Source of the DNA: Spirodela intermedia
Lineage: Eukaryota; Streptophyta; Magnoliopsida; Alismatales; Araceae
DNA length: 64,000 bases
Direction of reading: 5' to 3'
NCBI GenBank assembly: GCA_902729315.2
Contig: LR746268.1
Span: forward strand, 3,961,501-4,025,500
Below the pieces are notes generated by a model. The model had not been told where the DNA came from, made no database searches, and saw only the letters and a list, made by a program, of their open reading frames with translations. The translations under genes were made by a program, and so were the position numbers. Shown here piece by piece: positions 11,538-23,505 of the stretch (position 1 is its first letter; every line of letters begins with the position of its first letter).

Positions 11538-12175
11538 TGATGCAGCGAAAACTTGAGAAGGAAATGGCTTGAATGAGTTTTGATCAAGTCTAATTTTGTG
11601 GGGGTAGAAGACACATCTTGAATCCTCGAGAAACATGTTCTAGTGGTTGTCCCTTCTCTCTGAATCCACAACTTGAGGGCAGGTCCCTTATGTCCCTTCG
11701 TTCTAGTCAAATTAGGTGATGCTGAATCCACAAAATCAAGAACATGGTTCCCTAGGTCCATAGGGATGGTGGAGTCCACCAGTAGAAGAAACTCATGAAT
11801 TGTATTAATAGAAAGTATTATGTCTCTAGGGCTATAGGGGGTGCCTATAAATAGGCTAAAGAGTATGGATTTGAAATCGAAATTTGAAATCAAAATTTGA
11901 CTGAAATTTCATTTCAATTTTTTTTTTGAATTTCAAATGAAAACTTGAATTTCGAATGAAATTTCGATTTCAAACAAAAATTTGAATGTTGAGTTTCAAT
12001 TTCAATTTTAATTTTGAATTTGAGATGAAATTCAGAAAATAATAAAAATAGATATATGGGCCTAATTTCATAATTGGGCCAGCTAGTTAAAGTGGGCTTC
12101 AAGCTTGAACTATAATAGCTTTGAGGTGTATCAATAGTGGCCTTTAGGCTTCTTTAGTAGTGGGCTTCACGTTTG
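11538..12175 (+). repeat. Family C LTR, copy 1
   Basis: It starts TGATGCAGCG and contains TATAAATA at 11846-11853, followed by a run of repeated AAATTTGAA-like words (about 11870-12030). The minus-strand frame at 11519-11893 (124 codons) lies in this LTR and is not supported as a gene. The right boundary is approximate. Confidence 0.6.
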
Positions 12176-12179
12176 TAAA

Positions 12180-12720
12180 ATTTCTCATTATCCTAATGTT
12201 CTAATTGAATATGTGAAGATAAAACTTCTTCCATTTACACTAAAAGATAAAGTAATAGATTGGCTGTGAGGATTAGCACAAGAGTTGAACTCTTGGAGTG
12301 AGATGGAGGTAGTATTTTTAAAGAAATTTAAATTTATCAAGCATGGGAGAGGGTTAAAGATTGTACCCACCAATGGGCACATGATGGAATTTATAATTGG
12401 CAATTGGTCCTAATTTTCTACGAAGGATTAAATGAGAAGGATAGGCATATGATTGATGCTGCATCAAGAGGTACATTTATGAGTAAATACAAGGATGCAA
12501 TAATACAATTAATTGAAACACTAGCTGGGAACAGCGCACACTCATTATGTCTTAAATCAAAATGATAGGTTCACAAGACCAAGGAAAAGAGGTATTTATG
12601 ATTTGAAGAATGTAGAGTCTAGTTTATTGATTGATAAAGTTGAGAAACTAACCAAATGCAAGCAGGGGTTGATGCAAAAGTCTTCAATGAAAGGCTTTAA
12701 CCACCAACAGCTGACAATAG
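12180..12720 (+). pseudogene. Athila/Tat-type gag remnant of family C
   Basis: With frame changes the sequence reads in the order of Athila-type gag: YVKIKLLPFTLKDKVIDWL, then NSWSEMEVVFLKKF, then FYEGLNEKDRHMIDAASRGTFM, then a GIYDLKNVESSLLIDKVEKL segment matching the GVYELDxLTALxAQVxAL region. Stops and frameshifts make it inactive. It is clearly diverged from the family A gag at 4511-5379. Confidence 0.7.
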
Positions 12721-13028
12721 ATCAAGTTATGGTGACCTACACATTGATGTCAAGTTATGAGTATGAGGAGGCTGAATGCTTAAACCATGTAGGAAATGGA
12801 GTCAACATATGTCACCAATTGGTAGGAGGTCCGAAAAGTTATATTCATTTTCTACTTTATGTCCTTTCACTTCTAGAAGATACTTTGTCTCTTTTCTTCT
12901 AATAGAGACTTTAATATGGTTTAGTCTGTACCTAAGATCTGTTCAATATATCTACTTGTCATAGTCTATTTCAAGTGATAGTCTGTTCAGTATTTATAGA
13001 GGATATTTCCTAGATCTTAGTCTGTTAG

Positions 13029-13690
13029 TGATGCAGCAAAAGTTGAGATCAACATATTTCCAAGTATCATGCCGACATTCATTGCTATACCATCATTTGC
13101 TCTTTTATACTCTAGAAGTCCTTCTGCACTCTAAATTTGGGACCAAAAGGCACTAGGTATTATATGGGAGATCTCTAATGTTGTGGGGGTTGAAGACACA
13201 TCTTGAATCCTTGAAAAATGTGCTCTAGTGGTTGTCCCTTCACTTGAATCCATATGTTGAAGAAGATAGATCCCTTGAGTCCACAAGGGGGTGATTTGGA
13301 ATCCACAGAATCAAGAATAGGGTTCTCTGAGTCCACAAAGATGTTAGAGTCTAGTAGTAGAAGGAGAACTTCGAGAGAAAAAACTCATGAAATTATATTA
13401 AAAAAGAGGTAATATGCCTCTAGGGCTATAGGAGGTGCCATTAAATAGGCCATAAGAGTCTTGATTTGGGTGCTAAGATTTGAATTTCAAAAAAAATATT
13501 GAATTTCGAATTTGAATTTGAAATTCAAATTTAATTTTAGATGAAATTGAAAAAGTACTAAAAATAGATATATGGGCCTAATTTTGTAATTGGGCCAGCT
13601 AACTAAAGTGGGCTTCAAGCTGCAACATTAATGAGCTTCAATGTGCATCAATAGTGGGCTTTAGGTTTTGGGCTGAAATAGTCTTCTTTA
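13029..13690 (+). repeat. Family C LTR, copy 2
   Basis: This direct repeat matches copy 1 over most of its length after about 13165, with several indels. The first part (13029-13165) is more divergent. The promoter-like TATA of copy 1 is disrupted. The right boundary is approximate. Confidence 0.6.
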
Positions 13691-13729
13691 CTTGAAAAGG
13701 ACTTGTCTTGGAGTCTATAATTTGCTCTA

Positions 13730-14980
13730 AATAATGCTCATAGAACATTGAATGTAGATGAAATTCTCATTATCTTTGGTAAGTCAATGACATATGCATT
13801 GTCATTAACCTTTGGAAGGACTTTAAATGGATCATACTTTTATGGACTATATTTGTGATAATTTTCAACTGACAATTGTTCTTTTGTCAAGTACATCATA
13901 ACCAAACCATTAATGTCAATCTTTTTTCTAGTTTTGTCTATCTTTTCCTTGTAGTTTGAATAATTAGTTATAAGATACTTCTTCACATTCTCATATATTG
14001 TTTGGATGTATTTTGCCATGTTATTTACTACTACACTAATACTAGGTTTCCTTGGTACTTCAATAAAGTCAAGAGGGACTTTTGGTAGAAAACATTAGAA
14101 AATAGAAAATAGAGAGTAATTTGTAGACCAATGTATCATAGAATTGTATGCAAATTTTGCTTGAGCTAAGACAAGATCTCATTGTCTTGGTTTATCTTCT
14201 AAAATACAATGGATTAAATTACCATGTGTTATGTTAACCACATATGTTTGACAATCAATTTGCGGATGACTCGTTGTACTGAATTTTAGACATGAGTCAA
14301 ATCTATTCCTAAGAGTACATCAAAAATTGGATAGAAACTTTGAGTCTCTATCAGATGTAATAGTCTTAGGCACTCCATACAAACGAACTATTTCCTTGAA
14401 AAATAAGTTTGTTACTTGAACGACATCATTAGTCTTTTTAAATGCAATAAAGTGTGTCATCTTTGAGTCCGTGGTAATCCCAAAATAAAATTTATAGAAA
14501 TCTCAGTTGATGCTTTATCTAGAATGCATAATGGAGTGTACAAAACTTGGTTCTAGCATTGTCCTTTATTAGCTTGGCAAACTTGACATCTTTGTACAAA
14601 ACTTTCAACTTATTTTTTAAGTTGTGGTCAATAATAGTCTTGTTCCATTATTTTAAAGTCTTGTAACAGCCCCAGTATCCCCTAGGTCCTCTTGCATGTA
14701 ATTCTCAAATTAACTTATCATGTAGAGAAGTTTGAGGGATACATATATAATTTTCTTGAAATAAGTAATCTTCAAAAATGTGAAATCCTTTAAATGATTT
14801 GCCTTTTTTACACATACCATATTTCTGCAAAATCTTCATCTCCTACATAGAGTTTTGTCATATACTCAAAACCACTAATTTCTACTCTCAACATAATTAG
14901 AAATGCTGATTTTTGGCTCAAAGTATCAACAACTTTATTTGATTTTCCTGATTTCTATTTTATCACAAAAGAAACTTTTG
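13730..14980 (-). pseudogene. Ty3/gypsy integrase and RNase H-integrase spacer remnant
   Basis: Read on the minus strand with many stops, the region gives the plant chromovirus order. From about 14950 down to 14650 lie GFEYMTKLY, a LYVGDEDFAEIW segment and HDKLI; then FAKLIKDNARTKFCTLHYAF, matching the CQxAKGxxxNTGLYTPLP stretch; then integrase core scraps around 14500-13900. It lies downstream, on the minus strand, of the reverse transcriptase remnant at 16260-17170 and is probably the same element, split by foreign sequence at about 15000-16150. Confidence 0.65.
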
Positions 14981-14989
14981 AATAAATGA

Positions 14990-16155
14990 AATCCATTGAT
15001 AACATGCTGTTTTATCACAAAAGAAACTTTTATTAAAGAGCTTAAATCTTATAATATAACATGTTATCATATTAAAGATAAACATTTATTATTTCTTTGG
15101 GTATTTCATGAAGCTTAATATTTTAGAGAATTTTTTGGAATTTTTCTGAGTTTTACAATCATAATTGATTTTTTATTAATATCAGAGAATTTCAAGGGTT
15201 TTTGATTTCTTTTAATAGTTTTTAGGAAGCTAATATATGTTTCGACGAATGAGATTTGATATGTGAAGATGAGGCAAAGGAATCAAGGGCTGAGGCGTTG
15301 ACATGCGCCATCATCAAATGAGGAGATTAGAAGCCGTCTAAAATGTCCACACAATCAACAATAGATGAAGCATACTTACTAAGGGTGCAATGGATCTCAA
15401 CATTCAAGAAACGACAAGACTTTCAAATCCAATGCTTCAGATCAACTCGAAAAGAAACTGTCTCTCACCTGATTTTATCACGGCCAAAAAGACAACAATG
15501 CCCTCATTTAATCATAGCTCTACACATGTATTCCCATCCTCTCATGTAAACCCTTATGCATTTGAGCTGCCATTTAGGGGCATAACCTCGAATAGCCCAA
15601 CAGTTAGTCTGTTTGCATGAAACAACATTGAGGTTCCAGATCAGATTTTGATGCATTTTGATTGATTCAATTGTAGATTCAAAGCATAGATCCTTGGAGA
15701 AGCTACTTGAAGAGGAAAATTAAGTGGCCTTGGGAACATATAGAGGCCCGAGATAAGTTCATCCAAGTTCGACATGTTGTGCATGTAATCAATTTATTAA
15801 GTATTTGTAGGTTTGAGATAAGGTGGTTTATAACTTTGATTCCACTTTGCAAGTCTTTTATGCATGTATTCACCTCTCAAGCATCGTTTGCATCATTGAT
15901 TTTCTGTTTTCTCCCTTTTTCGATGGCAAAAATACTTCTTATTTACTGTCGCCCCCTCTTTGAGCTCGTTTGATCTAAATAGTCACTAAATAATGCATAA
16001 TTCTCATTCCTTGTGGATCGACCTCAAGCTTATCACATTACTTACCTATTTTAGTATTTTTATTTAGTAAATTCATGATTATAAATATTTTTTTAATCAA
16101 CTGATTTTGAGACTTTTGAGGACCCTCGATTTCATGTTATCATCCATCTAGCATA
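14990..16155. repeat. Unassigned insertion-like repeat, possibly another LTR
   Basis: This stretch interrupts the minus-strand gypsy pol. It has short frames (15343-15549, 15390-15620, 15707-15973) without recognisable domains. Near 16000-16040 the phrase CCTTGTGGATCGACCTC resembles the downstream part of Tat/Athila LTRs. I could not define its ends or a target duplication. The word TTTTATCACAAAAGAAACTT occurs twice nearby (about 14956 and 15012). Confidence 0.35.
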
Positions 16156-16259
16156 AATTTTGTTGATAGTGGTCAAAGTGTTGACTGATTTCAAAGCTTG
16201 ATGGTTAGTAAATAAAATAAATTCTTATTGAATCAAGTAGTGTTCCCAAATATATAATG

Positions 16260-17170
16260 ATCTAATCACAACATAAAATTTTAACTCATATGTAGTCATT
16301 TCTTATAACTTCTATTAATTTCTCACTATAAAAAGCTACTAGATGACCTTCTAAGGATAATACAGCTTTAATTTCAGTAATTGAGACATCACATTCTACT
16401 TCAAATAATTTATCAAAATTTGACAATGCTAGTACAGGGGCAGAACTTAACTTTTCTTTAATTATAATAAAATTTCTATCTATTTTCATCCACTTAGTGA
16501 TGGGAGCCATAATTGAACTGAAATTTTTAATAAATCTTCTATAAAAGGATGCTAAGCCATCAAAACTAAAATTGACCAGTCTTTAATAACTTTGACTTTT
16601 TCTTCATCCACTTTGATGCCATGTGCACTTATAATAAATCCTAGAAAAATAACTCAGTTTGTTAAAAATAGTTAATGTAGATGTCAAATGATGATAATGA
16701 TCTTCCTCTGTGATACTGTATATCAAAATATTATCGTAATAGACAACAACAAATTTTCTAATGAAAGCCTTCAGTACCTAATTCATCACTTCCCATAAAG
16801 GTAGTTGGAGCATTAGATAAGCAAAGTGGCATAACCAACCATTCATATGATCCTACTTTCTTCTTGAAAGCAGTCTTCTATTCATCACAAGGACGAATTT
16901 GAATTTGATGATATCCACTCTTAAGATCAATTTTGGAGAAGATTCTAGAACCACACAGCATGTCTAGCATATCGTCAAGTCTTGAAATTAGAAATACATA
17001 TTTCATTGTGCTTTTATTAATTGCTCGACTATCTATACACATTTGCCATGTTCCATCTTTTTTTAGAACTAATAATATAGGTTATGCGCATGGGCTTATA
17101 CTTTCTCTAATAGCTCCTCAACATGTTCTTGTAAAATCTTATGCTCCTCAGGGCTCATTCTATAATGAGG
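16260..17170 (-). pseudogene. Ty3/gypsy reverse transcriptase / RNase H remnant
   Basis: The minus strand, from about 17160 downwards, gives [34 protein letters not shown], the finger-palm segment [33 protein letters not shown], then the tether, and finally [18 protein letters not shown] with [17 protein letters not shown], the start of the gypsy RNase H. The usual catalytic YxDD is not intact. Multiple stops and frameshifts make it non-functional. The longest open piece is 16286-16510. Motif wording fits the chromovirus group rather than Tat/Athila. Confidence 0.8.
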
Positions 17171-17204
17171 TAAATTTGGCAAACTTGCTCAAATAATCAA
17201 GTTG

Positions 17205-17350
17205 ACATAGTGAAAGTTGAGAAGGAAGTGACTTGAACGAATTTGAATTTAAGATGAAACTCAAAAAATAATAAAAATAGATATATGGGCCTAATTCTAT
17301 AATTAAGCCAGTTTGATAAATTGGGCTTTGAGCTGCAACAGTAATTGTGG
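17205..17350 (+). repeat. Family C LTR fragment, copy 3
   Basis: A short piece with the family C opening (TTGAGAAGGAAGTGACTTGA) is joined directly to its later part (ATAGATATATGGGCCTAATT). The middle of the LTR, about 400 bp, is deleted. It abuts the start of the minus-strand gypsy pol. Confidence 0.6.
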
Positions 17351-18489
17351 ACAATGATATAGTTTTAATAAGGGAGATGCGTGAGTTCAGTAAAATAGAA
17401 AATACACTCCTTTCATGAAATCAACTTAAGTATTTGATTAAGGAGCATAATGGATAGTGTAATGATCAAGATGAACAAGATTTTTGATGAGAAGTAGGAG
17501 AATCTTTTGAGGGCACAGAAAAATCATGGACTAGATATTGCAAATCTAGAATCTTGAAGTTATGATCTTGGATGATGTAAGATGACTATGACAGTCATAG
17601 AGTGGGTTGATTAATAATAATATAGGGATGGATAAATCAAGCCACAAAATTCACACCACTGATTCGAACCTTCAAATCTGGAGAAAATGATGATGGTGCA
17701 GCCCCATTCCTTGGTCAAGGGCGGGAGTACTATCTTACAACCACCACGATAAGTAAAGCTTTAAATTCAAAATCCCAGATGGTTAACCATGAGAAGATGC
17801 AAATCTATTACGTAGATCCGATGGTGGTGGGGAAAACACACGAGAAAATACTAGATGAAATAGTATGAATCACCAAAGAGTGAAGAGAGGACCTTCAGCA
17901 CTAAGATAGTGCGAGGGGCGGTGCAGTGAGCCTCGAGTTGCAGCAGGATGGTGAAAGATGGAAATTGGAAACCCTGCTGATCAACCTTCAATCTTGGTCT
18001 AGGCTCTTTGGGAGCGGGGATCACAGATCCAACTGCGTGGTCAGCTGGTGGGGGGGTCAAGGGGGGAAGCCACCCCCTTGTGGGGTTCAGGGCAGCGCCC
18101 CAAAACCTAAACTAGGGTTTGATTCTGTGCACTCACCTGATGGAGGATCTCAACATTCCTGTGGCGAAACAGGTGGCTGGTGGAATTGTCGCACGAGAGG
18201 GCAATGGGCAGTTGTGCAGCAGGAAGAGTCACGCACGCATCAGCAGAGGGCACATGGCTGCGTCAGCTGCCAGCGACCTGAAAGCGGGGCCTCACAAGAG
18301 GTCAACACACGTTGACGTGAGTGTTGTCATCTACTGCCAACAGTAGACAACAATGTGCTAGATGGCGGATGGTGCAATCAGCGGTGAGAGAAACTAGATG
18401 TTCGCACTCAAATGGTGGATCACGGGTGGATGGAAGGGGAAGTTGTGTGCTCGTGATGGGCAGATGGGTGCAGGAGTCACCTCTCAGCA

Positions 18490-18578
18490 GCAGTGGTGGT
18501 GGCAGTTATGATGGCGGCAGCAGTGGTGGTGGCAGTTATGATGGCGGCAGCAGTGGTGGCGGCGGTGGTGGTGGCAGC
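18490..18578 (+). repeat. GGT/GGC-rich minisatellite
   Basis: Two near-perfect 33-bp copies carry GTGGTGGCAGTTATGATGGC and the following GGCAGCAG, then a shorter GGC/GGT run. In one frame they would encode Gly-Ser repeats with a TyrAsp, but no gene context supports translation. Confidence 0.75.
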
Positions 18579-18983
18579 TGAGGGGAAACCTTAGGGAAAA
18601 TTCTGAAAATGATGTCTAAATCTTTCAAAATTTACCACCAAACTGTCTATTACAGTGCTAATCCTACTTATAGGGTCAAGAATTTGTTAAAGCAAACTAA
18701 ACAAAAGGAAAATCCTAATAATAAATAAAATTCGGATCTTGGGACCTAGGTTGATGATGTCGACGTGGCATGACTCCTATGCTAGTCTTTCCCTCCTGTG
18801 GTGGTGCCATCCCTTCAAATGGTGGGGGAGGGATGGTTGCCCCACCATTGGATGCTTGAGAAAAGGTGGAAATGCTCCCTTCTTAATTTGCTGTACATGA
18901 TGTAAGTCAGTTGAAGGAAAAGTGGGAAATGATGATCCTTGTAGGTAGATTGAACTCTTCCAAAAAAAAAAAGTTTCGAGAAG

Positions 18984-19230
18984 GGGTTTCCCATTTGCTC
19001 TATGGGCTTCCACTTGTGAGATTCAAGCAAAAATCTCCTATATGTATAAAAAAAGAAAAAATATTGAGAGAGGGGCTTTCCATTTGCTTCATAGGGCTTC
19101 CACATGTGCAACTAGAGCAAAGATCTCTCTTAGAAATAATATGGAATTAAATAGAAATAACAAAGAGGGTAGTGATGGTGAAATGGGATTTCCAACTTGT
19201 CCCGTGGGGATTCCACATGTGAGACTAGGA
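18984..19230 (+). repeat. Three divergent direct repeats around a CCATTTGC core
   Basis: Units near 18984-19030, 19075-19120 and 19187-19230 share the pattern GG(T/C)TTYCCA, CTTGC or TTGCT, a GGGCTTCCAC-like stretch, then TGTG and AAGCAAA or similar. Spacing is about 90 and 110 bp. The minus-strand frames over this part are shadows of the repeats. Confidence 0.55.
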
Positions 19231-19566
19231 TAAGGAATTCACCTTCATACCTCACAGTTTAGGTATTGATGGGGGATATTTACATGTAATGAATACTAAG
19301 TTATGCAAACACTAGGTTGATAATTACTTTGCATCATGTCAATTGAAGGAGAGCATGAAGCTAGATCAAGGTCAAAGAGCAAACAAGTTTCATTAATAGA
19401 TGGAGAAAGGATGAGCAAGGAAAAGAAAGTGACCGGTATATGCCTAAGCTAGGGGTTTGAATATGAATCTGAAAACTTTTTTGATTCTTGATTCTGAGGA
19501 CTTGACATTTGCAAAATTATCAATACTCAAGGACATAGTAAGCAAAAGAGTTAAGCTTTAGAGTGT

Positions 19567-21276
19567 TGACGTGACTTAGTCGTTGTATAGTAAATCATGC
19601 AAATTTAAAATTTATAAAACTAGAAAATACAAATTTTTATATATTTAAAAGTATTTCTGAACAAATATATCAATTATAATTCAATAAAACTTCTAAAAAT
19701 AGCGGTAATTTTCTAGATCGATCACAGGGATGTAGTACAATATCTGGTAATTATTTAGAATTTTCTGCAAAGAATACTATTTTCTATGAATTTTATACTA
19801 TGAAATAGAAAAGAAATATATTTAAAATTCACGTAAAAAAGAAATAAGGGTGCGAACGTCAAGATGACATCAGCACCTAGTGAACGCAGATTGGGTAGAA
19901 ATAAAGTTCTGCTTGGCAATTCTTATGTAAGTGATTACAGACAATTTAATTGATGAAATTAGGATCTATAAAAGTCAAAAAAATTGTAATGAAATGAAGT
20001 ATATATATTGGTAAATTTAAAATCAACAAATTATCACTAAATGTAACAGAAATTAAGTTGAAAGTAGGAAAACAGAGTTCCAGCATCACGGCGGCGATGC
20101 GTCGGCGATGCACCAAAATCTTGAGCGTTTGGGAGGATCGTCATGTAGTGTCCACAACCTCGAAAGCTCTCCTTGGACAAAGACAACGTGGGCAATCTTT
20201 AGATCTCCTGCAAAGTCTATAGATCAATAAAATGGGTTGTCGAATCATCTCCGGTGGCTGTCACCCGAATGAGCGAAAAAATGATGACTTTGTGGCTCTC
20301 CGACAATTATCACTTGACGAAGATGAGCTAGATGGAGGTGGGGTGTATGTTAGAGAGCTTCATCCTCAAGTCTGCGTAGCAAGAGGAGGCTCTTCATTAT
20401 ATCTGGTATGCTCTTAGGAGGTGGTGACTCGCCTCCCAACAGATCATCCTCTTCCTGACGATGGCTTGTTCGTCGATCAATTTCAGTAACAATACTCTGC
20501 AAATCATGTTGATGAGATTTTCGCCGATGATCTAGCAATTCTAGTTACTTAATCCTTCACCAGCAATTTGTAGGAAAGTCATGATAATCAAATAAAAAAA
20601 TATGAGTTTTGGCTCTAAGAGGATTTGAACCCGCACTGGTTGCTCGCCCTTTCTAAGCAAAGTGTGATGCAGGTTTAGTCTCACATCGGTTGTGTGTCAA
20701 TTTTTTGGGTGAATATATACTAATGTTATATTTTTAAGCAAGTCCCTTCTCTCGCGTGTATGACCACTCCTTGCCCCATAACCAGCTGGCCACTAGTGAC
20801 ATGGAAGGGAAGTGGCGCACATGTGCCCCTATTGGTCCAAGTCACTAGAGCCCCTGCTCGTGGCTACTCCCTGACAAAGCTTTCAATTAGCTTGCAAGCC
20901 CAGCTAGTCAGCGGGTCCCCCTTGTTTTGCACTTTAACATGTGAACCGAAGTCATCTTGTGTCACTTGTTCCCCACACCTACCTATAGTGATGTCAAAGT
21001 ACTAGTTACCTTGACAGTTTGGTTAGGCTTGGTTACGACGACGTCGAGTTGGCGTCTTATTTTTATTTGTTATTTATTTTTCTTTATTTATCTCAAAAGT
21101 AAAATTATAAAAATCATATAAATTCGTGTAAAATCACATAATTATCTAAAAATTCACATTAATCAATTGAAAACTACTTTTCACACTTTAACACAAATAT
21201 AAGTCTATTTATCATTATTTAAGGCTAAAACTATATTATTTACTAATTATTAACTCATGATAATGAAGACTTATCA
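19567..21276 (-). mobile_element. Antisense solo LTR, family A
   Basis: A complete 1710-bp family A LTR in reverse orientation. It starts TGACGTGACTTAGTC and ends GAAGACTTATCA. No primer site or interior is attached. The flanking 5-mers are AGTGT on the left and AGTGC on the right, a target duplication with one transition. This is the usual outcome of recombination between the two LTRs of one element. The frames at 20232-20417 and 20760-21005 fall inside it. Confidence 0.85.
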
Positions 21277-21938
21277 AGTGCTCATTGATATATAACACAA
21301 TCTTGATATATTTCTAAGGGACTAGCAATGTTTAAGTGGGGAGTGAGAAGATTATTATTTAAAGCCTAAGTAATATAGGAATATGATGAGTACACATTTA
21401 ATATTCTACTGATGTATCTTCACATGATGGTTTATGAATTGTATCATTTTCCTATTTTTTACTAAGATAAAAGTATTGATAATTATAAATTAGTAGTTGT
21501 ATCGATGCATTAATATCTTATATATAGATACTAATTAATGAGTAGATAATACAATTATACATGTGTTACTAACTCATTATGACATTCATAATATTTTATT
21601 ATTTAAGTCTTAATCCATATTATTTTAGTTATTTTATTGATATTATGAGACTAACCTCACTTTACTTTTATGAAGTCAAGTGATGATTCTCTTATATTTT
21701 CTTAATAATTATTTGATTGCAAGGACTTAAGTGAGCTCTTATTATGAGTTGGAAGTAATAGAAGAAGCCCAAGCCTTCAACCCAATAAAAACCTCAAATC
21801 TTATAGAGGGCCGGCCTAATATATTTATGGGCCCAAGAGAGGGCATCACTATTAAAGCTAAATTTTTTGTGTTTTTATTAATTTTATTATTTGATTTTAT
21901 CTTGTTAACTTGTAGACTAAATATAGTATATTGATAAG
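21277..21938 (+). repeat. Family B LTR-like repeat with preceding purine tract
   Basis: After the solo LTR comes a short segment with an internal-end signature (AAGGGACTAGCA and a TTTAAGTGGGGAG purine tract at about 21328-21344), then TGAGAAGATTATT, a possible LTR start at 21345. The part from 21850 to 21938 recurs near 29943-30020. It is cut at 21938 by an antisense family A LTR. The frame at 21731-21934 is inside this repeat. Confidence 0.5.
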
Positions 21939-23193
21939 TGACGTGACTTAGTCATTGTATAGTAAATCACGTAAATTTAAAATTTATAAAACTAGAAAAT
22001 ATGAATTTTTAGATATTTAGAAGTATTTATGAACAAATATATCAATTATAATTTAATAAAACTTCCAAAAATAATGATAATTTTCTAGGTCGATCACAAG
22101 AATGTAATATAATATCTCGTAATTATTCAAACTTTTCTACAACAATACTATTTTCTATGAATTTAATACTAAGAAATGAAAAGAAAATATATTTAAAATG
22201 CGTCGACGATGCACCAGAATCCTAAACGTTCGGGAGGATCGTCGTGTAGTGTCTACGGCCTCGAAGGCTCTCCTTAGACAAAGACGATGTGGGCAATCCC
22301 TAGATCTCCTTGCGAAGTCTAGAGATCAATGAAATAGATCGTCGAATCGTCTCTGGCAGTTGTCACCTAGTGAAGTAGAAAAATAGCGACTTTGCGGCTC
22401 TCTAGTAACTGTCACTTGACAAAGAGGAACTAGATGGAGGAGGAGCGCATGTCAAGGAGCTTCATCCTTAGGTCCACGCAGCAAGAGGAGGCTCTTCATC
22501 ACACCCAATACGTTCTCAAGAGGTGGTGACTCGTCTCTTAGCAAATCATCCTCTTTCTAACAACGACTTGTTTGTTGATCAATCAGAGATACTTTACTCG
22601 ATGGATTCGTGATCCTTTTATTGTGAATCGTTCAACAATTTTAGTAACAATGCTCCGTGAATCATGTTGATGAGATTTTTGTCGATCATCTAGTGATTTT
22701 GATTGTTTAATCCTTCACCGATGATTTACAAGAAAGTCATGATAATTAGATACAAAATATTAATTTTGACTCTAAGAGGATTCAAACCCACACTAATTTC
22801 CCGCTTCTTCTGGGGAAGGTGATGCGGGTTTAGTCCCACATCTCTTGTGCGCCAAATTTTTGGGCGATAAACAAGTCCCTTTCTCGTGCGTGTATGACCA
22901 CTCCCTACCCCACAACTGACTTGCCACTAGTGACTTGAAAGGAGAGTGGCGTACATGTGCCCTTTCGGTCCAAGCCACTCGAGCCCCTACTCGTAGCTAC
23001 TCCCCGACTATGCTCCCGACTTGCTTGCACGCCTGACTGGCCGGCGAGTGCCCTCATTTTGCTACTTTTATTTTTATTTCTTTTTCTTCATTTATCACAA
23101 GAGTAAGACTGTAAAAATCATATAAATTTATATAAAATCACATAACTATCCAAAAAATTATGTTAATCAATTGAAAACTACTTTTCATACTTT
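21939..23193 (-). repeat. Truncated antisense family A LTR
   Basis: It starts TGACGTGACTTAGTCATTG and follows the family A LTR in reverse, with a deletion near 22198 of about 200 bp. It lacks the last part (complement of the LTR start) and joins head-to-head to a sense LTR fragment at about 23194. The frame at 22793-22978 lies within it. Confidence 0.75.
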
Positions 23194-23505
23194 ATCATTA
23201 ATTAATAATTCGTAAATAATATATTTTAAGCCTTAACTCATGATAAATAAACTTATATTTATGTTAAATTATGAAAAATAGTTTTTAGTTGATTAACGTA
23301 AATTTTTGGCTGATTATGTGATTTTTTACGAATTTATATGATTTTTATAGTCTTATTTTTGAGATAAATAAAGAACAAGAAATAAAAATAAAAATATAAA
23401 AAAATAGAGGGGGACTCGTTGGCCAATCGGGCCCACAAGTAGGTTAGAAGCCCAGTCAAGGGGAACCACAAGCATGGGCTCGAGCAGCTAGGACTGATGA
23501 TTTAC
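23194..23505 (+). repeat. Truncated sense family A LTR
   Basis: Only about the first 300 bp of a sense LTR remain, beginning a few bases inside its start (TAATAATTCGTAAATAATAT). With the antisense fragment on its left it forms an inverted repeat centred near 23200. It is joined directly to internal gag sequence at about 23506. Confidence 0.65.

Larger units (their letters stand above)
11538..13690 (+). mobile_element. Degenerate gag-only LTR element, family C
   Basis: Two similar direct repeats, about 11538-12175 and 13029-13690, both start TGATGCAGC and share the phrases AAGACACATCTTGAATCC and TATATGGGCCTAATTT. They flank a short interior that holds a decayed plus-strand gag (12180-12720). 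The first LTR has a good TATA box, TATAAATA at 11846-11853. The second copy reads CATTAAATA at that place. No primer binding site is readable after the first LTR, so the interior has probably suffered deletions. The pairing of the two LTRs as one element is an inference. Confidence 0.6.
17351..19566. other. Unassigned, locally GC-rich repeat-like region
   Basis: Open frames at 17926-18315, 18119-18346 and 18321-18581 lie in a GC-rich part and overlap each other in several frames, with no recognisable domain. The base composition and neighbours suggest repeat-derived sequence, perhaps part of an LTR. It holds a minisatellite (18490-18578) and three divergent repeats (18984-19230). Confidence 0.4.

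Noticed and set aside
18984-19230. CRISPR-like spaced repeats
   Set aside because: The repeats are divergent, only three in number, unevenly spaced and in a plant genome; a CRISPR array is not tenable.
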